A stretch of 64,000 nucleotides of DNA from Drosophila persimilis. Taxonomy: Eukaryota > Arthropoda > Insecta > Diptera > Drosophilidae. Shown one piece after another: positions 46,526 to 59,020 of the stretch. The notes under the pieces are model-generated. The model saw only the letters and a program-made list of their open reading frames with translations. It made no database searches and was not told where the DNA came from. The number at the start of each line of letters is the position of its first letter. The first letter of the stretch is position 1. The translations under genes and the position numbers were made by a program. Location of the stretch: assembly GCF_003286085.1 (NCBI RefSeq), contig NW_020825369.1, positions 434,001-498,000 on the forward strand, in the 5' to 3' direction.

Positions 46526-46557
46526 GACTGACTGACTGACTGACTGACTGACTGAAT
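46526..46557. repeat. (CTGA)n tetranucleotide repeat
   Basis: About seven perfect units, with further degenerate units to 46586. Confidence 0.92.
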
Positions 46558-47370
46558 GACAAGCTGACTAACTGACTGACAGACAGGAAGAGAGAGAGAG
46601 AGAGACAGACGGAGGCACCGTGCTACGTGTGTGGCTTTTTTCGACTCTTTATCTAAGCAGAAAGGGAAACGAAATGTGCATTAAGCCAACTACAGTGGGA
46701 ACTCGTGCCAATGGAAGCCAGTGTGTGACCTTGCCAATGGGAACGGGAACACTGTTTCAGATTTCGGAACAATTAACAATCACAATATGATCACGATTCA
46801 AGTTTCATTGCAATCAGTACCCACTGTAGCCCACAGACACAGCCAAGATTAGCCTTTCCAGGATCCCTTTTCACACGCGTGACTCATTCAGAAAAAATAC
46901 CAAAAAAAAAAAACAAACAAGAAAAAAAACTCTGAAAAACAATCAAGAACATCTAAGGTCGTCTCACTCGCACAGCCACACGCAGACAGAGAACGAAATA
47001 CATTTGGCAGCGGTTCAAGTTCAAAACTTCTTTTGGCTTTTGCCCTCGATGGTGGGAGGGGGAACGGAGAGGGGGCCCAGGAACAGGACTCGATTCATGC
47101 CCGGACCACCCAAGGAATATTTGAGCAATTTTTGCTGAATGAAAATTGAATTTGAAGCACATAAATTATGGGTTAGAGTGGAGAACAGAGGATATTAGCC
47201 TGGGTACAGTCGTTTTTGTGCGGAAAGAGCAAGAGCCCCATCATGGACAAGGACTGGGGTATCATCATTAGATGATGGCATCAGGGATGCCAGGGAACAA
47301 CAGCACAGCAGATGACGCCGATAAAGCGGGGGCTACCCACGAATGACCTCGGACAACTCCACTTGGAACG

Positions 47371-47399
47371 TGGCAGTGCAGGCAGTGCAGGCAGTGCAG
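47371..47399. repeat. (GGCAGTGCA)n 9-bp minisatellite
   Basis: Three units, the first with a one-base difference from the others. Confidence 0.85.
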
Positions 47400-47440
47400 A
47401 AGGGGTGGGGCGAGGGGAGAGGGACAGATGGAGTCTCGGA

Positions 47441-47443
47441 GAT

Positions 47444-47478
<35 letters not shown>

Positions 47479-47479
47479 A
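47441..47479. repeat. (GGCGAC)n hexamer repeat
   Basis: Six hexamers, starting with GATGGCGAC. Confidence 0.9.
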
Positions 47480-48395
47480 TGCAGCTCATCAGGCATTCGT
47501 CGCTCGTGTGATCCATCATCGCTAGACCAGACCATAAATATTAATAAAGCCTGTAGGAGACAGACATAGAACAAGCGCCAACTTCCTTTGAAACGGAATT
47601 TAGAATTCTAATTAAAGCAAAAGCAACTTTATCTCTGCACCAGATGAGAATGAGAATTAGAGAGGGGTTTTTTGTTGTTGTTGTATTATTTGTCTGGTGT
47701 CGAGCACGTGCCCTGGCGGAAAGGGCCCAGGTCCATCCTCATTTACGAGCATTGATCTCTCGTTTGATCAATTAAATTACAATTAAATGTGCGTAATGAC
47801 TAGATATAACAAGTAGATTCATGGGAGCTAATTCATGGCAGAGGCGACAGATCATATTGGAAATTCTAATAGAAGTTTCATCGCCCAGTAACTTGTATGT
47901 TTTCTTGAAGCTTTTACGCGTCCAACATTTCTCTTATTGCTGGCTGCCCACACGCTGTTAACATAACAGCAGGTGCAACAACAGAAAAAAACCCCAATAA
48001 GGAGCCTGCTTCTTCTTTATATTTGATTGGGGCAAACATAGAAACGAGAACAACAGCAAAGTCAAATACAAAGTAGCAAAGAGCCATCATTGGGAGCACA
48101 AAGATATGAGAGGGAGCTGAGAGGAGCAGAGGAACGGAACAGAAGCACAGGCAGAGGCAGAGGCAGCAACAGCAACAGCAACAGAAGCAGCAGCAACCAG
48201 AGCACAGTAGCCAAAGAGAGCTGTTGCTGTTCTTGTTCTTGTTGTTCTTGGCCGTTGTTTCATTTGTATTTTATTTAAACAATTTACAAGAAAGCAACAT
48301 TCCAGCTGCCTTAAAATGGACAAAAGTTGGCACAAGAGCCAAGACCAGCCAGGAGTCGGACTGCGGACCGAGACGTGGACTTAAACGCAGACGCG

Positions 48396-48423
48396 GACGA
48401 AGACGAAGACGACGACGACGACG
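48396..48423. repeat. (GAAGAC)n to (GAC)n repeat
   Basis: GACGAA and GACGAC triplets. Confidence 0.85.
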
Positions 48424-48745
48424 TAGATGCAGGCAGAGGCTGAGAGACGACGGCAATGGCAAATGTTGGCGCGACAGCAACATTTTTCTTGGCACCAACA
48501 CAGACAATGTACACAAGGGAGTAGGAGAGTAGGAGAGTAGGAGATGGAGCTGCAGTCGGTGGAGGGCAATGGTAGAGCTTGACTAAGACAATAAACGCGT
48601 TTATTGACTCTTGGGGGACAGCAACAGCAACAGCAACAACCAGCGCGGCCTTAACATTCAAACAGCATTTAACAGTAAAACAGAGTTTAGCAGCAGCGGA
48701 AAATGTTAATTGGGTGTAATGTTAATTGCATTCCGGTATGTACAG

Positions 48746-48835
48746 CGACCGGGTGCTAAAAAAAATGGCAAGCAGAGGAGCAGAAGTGCGGAAGAGCAGA
48801 AGAAGCGATCATCGCAGCGCAGTGTGAACAAAACT
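48746..48835 (+). other. Candidate 90-nt exon (phase 0-0)
   Basis: A 90-base interval lies between TATGTACAG (possible acceptor ending at 48745) and a donor match, ACT|GTAAGT, at 48836. One frame is open across all 30 codons and reads as a basic, K/R/S/Q-rich peptide with no recognised motif. A TTAAT that could act as branch point lies about 25 bases upstream, but the pyrimidine tract is poor. It might be a symmetrical cassette exon, part of a 5' leader, or chance. Confidence 0.14.
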
Positions 48836-48840
48836 GTAAG

Positions 48841-51800
48841 TGGGCGAGCAGAGTGTCCAACTGCTTGCTGGATCGACCGCAGTCTCAATAAAACTGTCCC
48901 TCCTCGGCTGCAAGATCATCACCAGATCGGTAGGGATTGAGGTAGGGATCCTCTCCCAACTTAAAGCTCGTACCACACCATCGCGGATTTACTAATTTTT
49001 CTCTTACTTATTGGTTCGAAAGAAAACGTATAATAAATTATCATGCAAGACTAGCGCCCCTCAACAAAAAACAACAGCAAATAAATATTATTATCGCGAT
49101 ATTTTAGCTTTTGCTTCCTTATTCTTTCAAGGCAAAAGACACGCAATGAAGACAACATCTTGAAAAGGGTCAAAACATCAAGCAGTTCATGATGAAGAAC
49201 TGGAGGAAGAGCAGGAAGAAGGCTTCGACTTAAGGGATTCGGACTGCAAAAGGTTGCCCTCATCTTTCCCTTCCTTAATTTTTTGTTCCTCCTTTTTTTT
49301 GATCTGTTGATAGCAAGACAACACAAAGGGATAAATAGGGGAGAGAGAGGGGGCCAGAGAGATGGTTGGGTCTTTATAGCTTTATACGAAACGAAATCAA
49401 ATGAAATGAGAGATTTGCTGCACGCGAGATTTATGAGCTGAGACTTTGAGATGGCTCGTTCAAAGAAAAGGGCAGGCCAACAAAAAATCCACATTCGTAT
49501 TGGTAAAAATGATTTGCGGGATTTGTTTGGGGATTTATGAAAATGGTTCCAATGAACAGAGGGCTATATTAATTTAGAGAAAATTGGAGAAATAGGAGCA
49601 GAAATACTGGGAGTACGGAGATATCCATCTTGTGCGGTCCTGCCAACTAATGAAGTATTCGGGGAAGTCTTCAATATATTATGCGATTTTTCATAGCGAA
49701 AATACTTGAAGAATATTTGAAAAAATTCTACCAGAACAGTTACTTGAATTAAATTATCGATTACGCAAAAATACGATTCACAAAACACAATCAGTGGCAT
49801 GTCTCCACTCCACGTTGTACGGGCTTACATCCCTCTCAGGAAATTCTCTCTTGGTGCAAGCAGTTCCTCTCGAGCCACAGCTTCTCTCAGTTTGACATCC
49901 CCATCAGGCATTTCTGTCAGCGCCGCAGCAGCAGAACTATTTAATGTCACTTTGGCACTTCCTTAAAAGCCGAAAGAGCCGCCTCCTTCTCCATCCTAGA
50001 CTGCGTTGTCTGCGTCTGCGTTAGCGCGCCTGCCAGCGGCTACAGAAATATTTAAGTTCTTTTGGCCCCGCTCCGCATCAACTGCTTTTTTTGTGAGCTA
50101 AGAATTTCTAATTAGTGGCGCCATATTGTTGTAGTAGCCAATGCATTGGAACCCCTCCCCATACCCATCCTGCCCTGCAATCGCAGGCTCTCTTCTAACT
50201 GTTGGTTGTTGCTGTTGCTGTTGCTGTTCCTAGTGCTGGCTGCAAAAGGCAGCGCCGGGGAAGACTTGTTTGTTGCCTTAATTCGACGCAAATAATTTAG
50301 AAGAAGAGCGAGAGAGAGCGAGCGCTGCACTCCTTCGATTCTTTCTCCTTCTTCTTCTTCTTCTTGTTCCACTGCTTGCTAATTACGTTAGGCATTCGAC
50401 GTTACACTCTTCCTCTCTCTCCACCGTGCCTCCGCCATCACCCTGCCACTGCTTGGTTGTGCTGCTTTGCTGAAAATCAGTTATTTTGGTGTTAATTACA
50501 TGGCATTTTGTTTGTTGCGCGAATTTTACGGTTATGCGTGTGCCAGACAATTCCTGTCAAAGCATTGCAGTTGTACAAGAACTGAACATAGACTTCAAAA
50601 CTGTACGAAGTTTCAGAGGCTTCGGATCTTCACCAACTTACGATAGAATGCTGTTCTGGAAACGTTACAGATTAGGGCTTAGACTCCGGTTTCACTTATT
50701 CACAGGCATTTTATTCCGATATAAGGATAACCAAATCGGGCTGCTTCAGTAGCAAAGCGTTGTTGCCCCGACCAATTTAAGGTTGTGTTCAAATTATTTA
50801 TAAAAAGGACAAAAGGTAAATTGCTCTGGTAATTGTGTCAATGAAATGTTAATGCATCAATAAGTCATATATTTTTTTTAATTAAGATTTTTTGTTGTTG
50901 TATATGTGTATATGATTGGGTTATATTGGGGTTATTTGGCGAAAACGAGATCACAAATTTTTGAATTTTCAAAAGGTAATCGAAAAGTTTTTAGATTACA
51001 ATTATCTTTATAAAGAAGAGAAGAGAATGCTTTTAAAGGGTTCATTTCAGAGGATGATCGGCCAGATAGCCGTTCACAAAGCCAAATGCAGATCTAATTG
51101 TTCAATAAAAAAAAGCGGTATTGAGAACCCACCAAATGCATATTTCTATCAAATCCCAGTATCCAAGTTACCAAAGAAAAAAAAAAAACAATTGCCATTA
51201 TTCATCTGCTCCTCCCGATTTTGCCCAAGTGATCCCACAGAGACAATGGCTTCTGGTTTTTTTTTTTTTTTTGGTCGCCATGCGGAAGGTTTCCTTCTGG
51301 GTTCTGGTCACTTGCTTATGAGCATTTAATTAAATGCAAGAACAACAGAGATAGAGAGAGAGAGGGAGAGGGGGGCGTAGAAGAAGCTCTGGAGAAGACC
51401 AAAAACTGCATACTTAATGCATAGAAGAAGAGACCAGCAGCAGAACAGCAGAACAGAACCCAAAGGCAGCTGCTGGCTTCGCTTTGGGAGCCTGCTCCTG
51501 AGACGAGAGCGAGTCCCAAAAGTTGCTAATTAAAAAGGCAAACAGCAAGCGGTACGCGGCAGCAGCAGCAGCAGCAGCAGCAGAAGCAGAAGCAGCAGCA
51601 ACAAATGCAACAGGAAGCAACATCAAGATGCGGCACGAACGAAAATGTTGTTAACCTTTCCAGGCAGTGGCAGCAGCAGCAGCAACAGCAACAAAGAAGC
51701 ACTAGCCAGCCGATATGGCGACTATGGCATACCCCTTAATCGGAGTTATTCAATTTCCACGCAATAATCCCACAAAGGAAGATAAGGAATATCGATTTCA

Positions 51801-51890
51801 AGGCTCGAAACCCAATTGTGGAAACAGGTGCACTAGTTTTGTGATCCGATTGGGATTATTATCAAACATCTGTAAAGATTCTGCGGTGGC
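48841..51890. other. Non-coding stretch
   Basis: No gene is supported. 49.4-49.8 kb and 50.5-51.1 kb are AT-rich unique DNA; a plus-strand frame of about 88 codons at 50486-50752 is unrecognised and starts at a non-ATG codon. A poly-T tract lies near 51255, and CAG triplets at 51555-51605 and 51668-51695. Confidence 0.5.
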
Positions 51891-51896
51891 AGGGAC

Positions 51897-51933
51897 GACC
51901 CTTAAGCGGTAGGGGGCATACCACTTAAGGGTC
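51897..51933. repeat. 15-bp inverted repeat, one mismatch
   Basis: Arms GACCCTTAAGCGGTA (51897-51911) and TACCACTTAAGGGTC (51919-51933) pair at 14 of 15 positions around a 7-base G-rich loop. Read as minus-strand RNA the single mismatch becomes a G-U wobble. It is too short for a typical miRNA precursor. It could be inverted ends of a tiny element. Confidence 0.78.
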
Positions 51934-52398
51934 TTCTTGTAGTCCACGATATATTGGTGTTTGGTATTGGGTCTAGGACCAAGGGACAGACAAAACAGCA
52001 ATCTGCTATAAAAAGTTATATGCCTGTTAAATATGTGCATCTCAACGAAAACAATACGCTCTCGAGCCCAACGAGTACTGAGTACGGCAAGGAGAGTTGT
52101 TGGTTGTCTTTGACAAGCCAAGGAGCAAAATGCTATCACCAGGGACCTAAAAAAGCAACAACAAGCTGGAGGCGAAGCAGATGCAGCCGCCTAACGATCA
52201 ATAGAACAAAAAACAGAAGCGAAGCAGTTGCAGTTGCAACATTTTCGTGCAGTTGACATTCGTGCCAAGGTGGGCAACAGCAACAACAACAGCAGCAGCA
52301 GAAACAGCAACAGGGGCCAAACTCCTTAAAGCAGTCGGTCGGCAAACTGTTGCAAGTTCTTAGAACGCGCCACATGCTGCGCGACACGTCCGTGCCGT

Positions 52399-52429
52399 CC
52401 TCGTCGTCGTCGTCGTCGTCGTCGTCGTC
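52399..52429. repeat. (GTC)n trinucleotide repeat
   Basis: About ten GTC units after GTCC. Confidence 0.92.
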
Positions 52430-53007
52430 AGCGCGTCCGTCCCTTCAGCGTCTATTGAACTTGAATTTTAAGTGCCTCCGCTTTCTACTCGCCACTCGAT
52501 GCGGCTCCTGGAATGGATGAGAGATGCTAGATACTGGATACTGGCATCAGCCAAGGGAGAAATGGGTAGACACCGTTGAAAGCGAAGGAAATATTGGAAA
52601 ATTATTAGCTAAAATGCTCCAGTAATTCCTGAACAGCAACAAATGTTTCAAACTAAAGTTTCAAACAAAACAGCCCTCGAGTTCCGTAAAAAATCCCAAT
52701 AAATTTATAACTAGTGTTCCAAATAAAATAAAACAAAAAAGTGACTCTATAATGTTGTACGAAAATTGGTTTTGCACGGGCACAACTTTCCAATAAGCGA
52801 TCAAATTAAATTTGATGATAAAAGTTGATGTCAAAAATAAACAGAAATAAAATAAGACTGAGAACTCCCAAAAAGAGAGAAAGGGAGAAGGAAATAAAAG
52901 CAATGAAAAGAAAAGAAATGGGCAGGAATCCGCTCAGAGCCAGACAATTGCAGCAGAAAAATTGCATATGCTGATGCGGATAGCAGTGTGACAGAGAGAA
53001 GACCTGG

Positions 53008-53039
53008 GGCCAGGAGGGCCAGGAGGGCCAGGAGGGCCA
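53008..53039. repeat. (GGCCAGGAG)n 9-bp minisatellite
   Basis: Three full identical units and a partial fourth, with no differences, suggesting recent expansion. Confidence 0.9.
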
Positions 53040-53823
53040 ATTTGAATGCTAAATGCACGGAAACAGGGCCAAAGGCTCTGGGCTATTGGTGAGCTAACGG
53101 AAAGATGGCCAGCAAAGAGCAGGAAATTCAGCAGAAGAAAAAAAAAAAGAACAAAATTGCTAAGCAGGAAAATTTCCCCATCTCAAATGGCTCAAAGGAC
53201 AATCATTCGAAAAGCTACGGAAATAGCAGGAGCTATACAATTGGCAGCAGTCAGGGAACAAGAACAAATCCCAAATCCCTCCCAAATCGATTTAAATTTT
53301 ATTTATCACATTAAGACGACTTTTCTATGCAGTTTTGGGTTCAATTTGTATGGAGGCGGAAGGTTTAAATATTACATTTCCCCCAATAGAAGATATGCAA
53401 AAATAATGCAATTTTTAATGGGAAAACATTAACATAAAAAGAGTTTTTTTTTAAATACTTCTAAAGTCTGTAATCATAAAATAACCATTCTAGGATAACA
53501 CACATTTCAGCGGGCGAAGGGGGAGGGACCTACATATTTCTAGTCTTTGCAAAAACAGAAGCATCAATAGGGATCCCACTCAAAGTAGTTCAACATGAAG
53601 TACTAACAGTTTCCCTATTTTTTCTATCTCTATCTCTTCCTTTTGATATCTTTTTCCGCCCACCCATGTAGTTACTACCACTATTTTTTTTCTTTCTTTT
53701 TGTTTTCGCAGTCTCCTTCAGCTCCTCGTACCACTTTTTGCCATTCGTTTTCTTTTTTTTTTAGCTGTATTTAAAGCAAATTAAACAAAATTGCGCGCAA
53801 TAAAACTTAATGGCTAATTAAAT

Positions 53824-53880
53824 GGGATGGGCTGGACTGGGCTGGTCTGGGCTGGTTGGTCCGGGTCCGGGTCCGGGTCC
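53824..53880. repeat. GGGCT-type then (CCGGGT)n repeat
   Basis: Degenerate GGGCTGGTCT units followed by three CCGGGT hexamers. Confidence 0.8.
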
Positions 53881-56800
53881 AGAGCACATCCTCGTGGAGG
53901 GAGGATAACGAGGTTCGGTTCGCCTCTCGCTCTGGCAAGAGGGGAAAGATGTGCATCCGTGGGAGCAGCAGCTGCTTGCAACAGTTTCACTGAAGACCTT
54001 TTTGCATAATTTACAAGTAGCAAAAGTTGAGCTAGAAACTTACTCTCGTATTCTACTTTTTTCTCATGTTTTTTTTTTGCTGCTTGTGTTTTACAATATT
54101 GGCCATTTGCACTAATGAAATTATCCCGTTATGGCTTTATACATGTGAGAGCAAAAAAAGAGGATCGAAACGAAGAGGAGATACTAGTACTCCCCCTAGA
54201 ACCCGACCCAATGAAATACATGAGTGCGAAGGGAATTACATGAGCAAATTTTGAATAAATTATTCATAGCTCTTATAGCTGTTCTACTCCTAAGTTAATA
54301 AATCGGAATTTTATGGGAACTAGTTTCAATTTCAAAGTATTTATGCAAAAAAGCTAAATTGTAAAATGCTGCTTAAGATTGGATTTTTTTCGGAGAAATG
54401 GATTTGTCAGCAAATAATAATTCATTTCTAAATTTACCTTTGATTTTGAAAATGTTCTTGAATGTGTGTGCATATTCTTACCTTAAAGAAAAGAGAAAAA
54501 AACAATCAGTTAAATAATTTAATAATTTGTTACTAAAATTAATAAATTTAATATATTACAGAATATATTTTGAAATGTCTTCCCTATTTCAAGCAAATTA
54601 AGGACCATTATACAAGTATTATGATTATTCATTCATCGAAGGATAATTCCAGTAAGATTTGTAATAATCATTTTCCAATTTCAGCTCCTCTGTTCAAGTT
54701 CAGCCTTTTGTAATTGTACTTCGTCCTTCCTATGGCTACGCACTCATTATGTCCCGATCCAACGCTCTCGTCCCCTTACCATTCTCGACAAAACTTGAGC
54801 ATAGTTCCCTGTTCCCAGTTGCCTCGACTCAGTCACTGCCTTTGTTGTTTTACTTAATTTTTATAATTTTAATTAGCCCGATGTTGGGACCCTAGCGGTT
54901 ATCTTTTGAGCTGCCTGCCTTACGCCCAATTTCTTGGCTGCTGTCCCTGTCGCTGTCTCTGCTCGGCTCCTCACCCGAGCCGTGCTGCGCTCCGTCTGTA
55001 TCTGTATCTGCTTCTGCTTCTGGTCCGGCCGGCTCCCTTTTCCTATCTCTGGAAGTCTTCTTGGCAGCCAGCTCAGATAAGCGCGTTAAATTTCCAAATG
55101 GACAGGCAAGTGTCGGGCCCCGAGAGCAGCTCTGTAATCTGCATAAAGAGAGGGGGGTGGGGAGGGGACAAAAAAAAAAAAGAGAAAAAAAAAACGAAGG
55201 AAAAACCCGAAGAAACCTCATGGGTAATTAGTGCATTTTAAACGTCTTTCGGTATTTGGTCTCAGCAGCAAGCAGACAGAATTGTGGTGCAAATTTTCCA
55301 GGCTATTTTAAGAGTTATGGGCATAGATAAACGGATTAGTCGAGGCCTCAGCTTTGGTTAGCGGCGGGGAAAGGGCAGGCACACAACAAACTTGCAAAAG
55401 GGAGAGAAATATGGCCTCCAAAGATCCACAGAAATGTCCGGGCCCGATGCCCGATGCCCCGTACCCGGTGCCCCGTACCCGTTCCGTTTCGTAGTTTTGT
55501 AAAGCGCAAAACGTAGTTCAAGTCACAGATCTGACTGGTAAACGCAGTCAAACGTGCGATAAATTCAAAGACCAAAGACCCAAGACCAAGACCCAAAGAA
55601 ATGGAAATAAAAGGAACAAATGTTAATTGGTTTGTGTCAATCTTCGGCTCGCTCTAACCCTTCTGCAGCCCCTGGCCGCCACTGGCCGCCCTGCCCCTTG
55701 AGAAATTCATTTTAATGTCTGGACAGATGAAGTTGTTTAGTTGCCAGCTGAAGCCTGGCGGTTTTTCCTTTTCCTCCTCCTCCTCCCCACCCCTCTCCTC
55801 ACGATGCTCGATTTTTGCAATTTTCATTTCAATTTCTGTGGCGTGGAGCCGCTGAAAGCGAAATGATGTTCGGCCCATGGTCTATTAGAGACCAACTCAG
55901 AACCAAACCGAACCGAACCGAACTCCAACTGAGCCACGTCCCACCTGCTCTCTGGTTCTCCTGATGATTCTCCTAGTCTTGGAGTTTTGTGGTTCTGATT
56001 AGTTTGTTCTTCTGCAGATACTCTGACGGAAGTGCGCGTGGCAAGTCCATTTTGAGTGGCAATTTCCTCAGAGATGGGAAAAATGTCCGGGTTGGTGTTG
56101 GGTCACTTAAAGCGCATCTCTGTCTGGCTTTGACATCTGCCTGGGCCAGGGCTTATGAGTGCCTCGAAGCGGAAAAGTGCGAAGAAAGAGAGTTCGATTT
56201 GCAGGAAATGAGCTTAGCTTTGGCTAAGAGATCACGGCCGGTTGAAGCATGATGAGACCTCAGGTGGGGTAACCAGAGGCAGCAGTTACCATCTGTCTTA
56301 GGGGTTTAGGGATTGTAAAACCGATTCCGTGCATTGAAGAAGCTCTATAGATTGGCCTTCTCTAGAAGAAGAAGTCCGTTTTCAAGGGTCTTTTAACCTT
56401 AAGTACGTTTGTTGTACTCCTACTCACTGACCTACGTACTTAACCTTTTCACCCAAGTATCCAAAGACAGTTCTCTAAGCACTCTGCATGCCCTCATCAC
56501 ATTCATCATCTTACACCATAAATTATCCAAAAGAAGAATCTTACAAATACTCGCAATTTGTCATGCAAGAAGAAACACTTCCCGTCCCGGTTCCCGCTCC
56601 CCTGCCATTCCCCTCCCTCCCATTCATCAAATTCACTCTACACGAACTGTCTCCATGTTCTACCTGCATTTGAAAAATGATCAAAAAGCGAAAATGCCGA
56701 AAAGTCCACACACCGAAAACGAAACTGAAACCCCAACCCGAACCCCAACCCAACCCGGGATTCGGTACCGTCCCGTCCCGCCCTGTCTCTGGGCAAGTCA

Positions 56801-57055
56801 AATAGGCAATGGAGGGGCCAACAGAACAGAACAGAGCTCTTGGGCTCTCTGCCCGTCCAGAGCCCATTCGCATTGCCATTTTCGGGTCGCAAATCCCTTC
56901 AACTTTTGTTTGATGTCCCTTAACTGTGTCCCCATCCCAACCCAGCCCATCCGCACACATCCCAACCCATGCCATCCCATTCGGTTCCTTCCATCAGCGT
57001 CAGGGGATGCGGGCCGGGATGGCAACTGGCAAACGGCGGTCTCCTTTAACCGCTG

Positions 57056-57080
57056 GACTCGACTCGACTCGACTCGACTC
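57056..57080. repeat. (CTCGA)n pentamer repeat
   Basis: Five CTCGA units. Confidence 0.9.
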
Positions 57081-57739
57081 CACTCGGCTTGGCTCCACTC
57101 GCTTCAACTTGTTCCAAATGTCCGAAAATGTCCAAAGTGTCTGTTCAAATGTCCAGGGCGCAACTTTTATGGCCAGGCGGCAAAGTTGATTGCCCTCTTT
57201 GCAAAAGGGAACAAAAACCGAAATCCGAGTTGATTTGAGATGCACTCTGTGACAGAAAGTTGCGCTGATGCTGATGATGGTGATGGCGATGGTTTTGAGC
57301 ATGGGACATGAGTAATTAACACCCACGTGAGACGTGGATAGTCGATAGTGGGGAAGGCATAGTGGAGGCGAGGCAGCAGCTGCAGCCACTTGCAACCACT
57401 TGACACTAAGCCCTCCAGAAGCCCAAGTGGGTGTAGGAGGTGTTAAAAGGCCTCACAGTCAAGTCCATGGCTCATCTCTCTCGCCCTCAAACATTTACAT
57501 GCTACAATGTTGCCTCAGGTCTGCCTGAGGAGATTTTGTTTGATTAACCCTAGAGGTGGGAGAATATTCGTTGGTCAAGAGATTGAAGAGATTCAAACTT
57601 AGGAATATCGAAGATCACCAGCCATATAGTCCATAAGGGTTTTCCCCAAGGACCAAACAATCGTACAATTCCACATTAAGAAACCCCAAAACAACAAACA
57701 ACAAAATTGTAATATTTACACATAGATACTAGAGTATAT

Positions 57740-57778
57740 ACTAGAGTAGAGGGCAAGCCCCCTGCCCACTCGCCAACA
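57740..57778 (-). mobile_element. Family A element fragment (copy 8)
   Basis: On the minus strand it reads TTGGCGAGTGGGCAGGGGGC, then TTGCCCTCTACTCTAGT, closely following the tail of copy 7 (GCGAGTGAGCCAGGGGGC, then CTTGCCACCAGTATT). It is truncated at the lead-in end. Confidence 0.4.
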
Positions 57779-57893
57779 CGATGATTTATGTCGATAAATA
57801 TTTTTCTGAGATGGACTCGATAGTTACTTGATCTTTTGCTCACAGACTTCCATCTCGAATTCAAACGTCAAGTGCCTCGAAAACTGAAAGGAG

Positions 57894-57922
57894 CTGCTGG
57901 CTGCTGGCTGCTGGCTGCTGCC
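57894..57922. repeat. (CTGCTGG)n 7-bp minisatellite
   Basis: Four CTGCTGG units. Confidence 0.88.
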
Positions 57923-58931
57923 TTGGCCAGCCCAGCTCATTCCCCATCAAGTGTGTGGTCTCTGGGATGCACTGCAGTGCGACAGTCGCTGATACGCACA
58001 CTTCACATTGAATTTCCATTTGTTGTTGCCCAGTCTCTCAGTCCGTAGTCCCCAGTCCCCAGTCCACAGTACCCAGTCCAAAGTGGCCAGGCTACTTGGA
58101 GCTAGAACTGTAGCTCTGGCTGGAGCCTGGTCAGTGTCCGTTCCTGGTTTCGCTGCTGGCTTGCTCCGTTGATTTCCATCGATTTTCTAGACACTTTGAT
58201 TGTTTTATTGTTGCATTAAGTGCTCGGTGGTAGGTATTGAGGGAGCCCGAGAGGTGGAGACGTGGAGAGGTGGAGTCCCTGCCTTCTGGCCATTGGCGAC
58301 CAACCACAAAAATGCAATTGACACTTTGGTGTGAAGTGCTTAGCTTAGCTCGTTGCGTTCCTTATGGCTGCGGGTTGCGTTCCTTCTGCTTCTGCTTCTA
58401 CTTCTACTTCCACTCCTGCTTTTGCTTCTAGGTCTGCCTCGCCAGCCTGCCTGAATGCCTGATTTCTGTTTAATAGATACATTTGCATCTGGAAGATGCG
58501 TCTTGGTTTTAGTCATGGTTTGGTTCATGGCTTGCTTCATGGCTTGCTTCGTAGGCTTCGTATTTTTCCAGCTGGTTGCATGCCTCTGCTTGAGTGGAAA
58601 ATTGTTTTTGGTTAATTCTTGGTTACTCAAGGAGCCAGGCCACGGCCGAGGGAAGATGCCTGGCATGTCTGCGGTGGGTTCCTCTGGTATGCTGTGGGCA
58701 GTGGTCTGTGGATTGATAGTTTCTGTTGCTGCTCAATCGATTAGCAGTGCTGCGTTGGGCAGTGTTGAATGATGGGTGTACTTGGGGTACTTGGGATTTC
58801 ACGGGAAGTCTCAGTCGATTTCGAAAGTTACGGAGAAAGGGAACACTTTCAGTTGAATTGAAGGTTGAGCGTAAGGTTTTCAAAACTTCCTGATCTCTCC
58901 GTTACTTAATAAGATTTTGGGTCGTCGTCGT

Positions 58932-59020
58932 AATCCGATATTTTACTCATATCGGCGAGAGCAGTCGCAGCGAGTGAGCCAGGGGTTGGCGCACGAGGGA
59001 AACAAGTACCCACTGGTATT
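58932..59020 (+). mobile_element. Family A element fragment (copy 9, most complete)
   Basis: It runs from ATCCGATATTTTACTCATAT through CGGCGAGAGCAGTCGCAGCG and GAGTGAGCCAGGGGTTGGCG to a GTACCCACTGGTATT edge. It is the longest continuous match to the family pattern and the best query. No open frame. Confidence 0.65.

Larger units (their letters stand above)
44986..48740. other. Non-coding stretch
   Basis: No gene is supported. A 40-codon ATG frame at 45146-45268 looks protein-like but matches nothing I know and is of chance length. Repeats are GA at 45509, CTGA at 46526, GGCAGTGCA at 47371 and GGCGAC at 47441. 45.8-46.1 kb has long A runs. Confidence 0.55.
51940..57739. other. Non-coding stretch
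   Basis: No gene is supported. It contains GTC, GGCCAGGAG and CCGGGT repeats. 53.2-54.7 kb is AT-rich and plain. A good acceptor-like site (TTTGTTCTTCTGCAG, ending 56017) precedes an open frame to 56252, but no exon could be confirmed. The 274-codon frame at 56409-57233 runs through proline-rich C-rich repeats. Confidence 0.5.

Noticed and set aside
56018-56266. Possible exon after a good acceptor (TTCTTCTGCAG)
   Set aside because: No convincing donor or upstream partner exon, and the peptide is unrecognised.
56409-57233. 274-codon open frame, plus strand
   Set aside because: It runs through proline- and threonine-rich C-rich repeats, starts at a non-ATG codon, overlaps frames open on the other strand, and has no recognisable domain.
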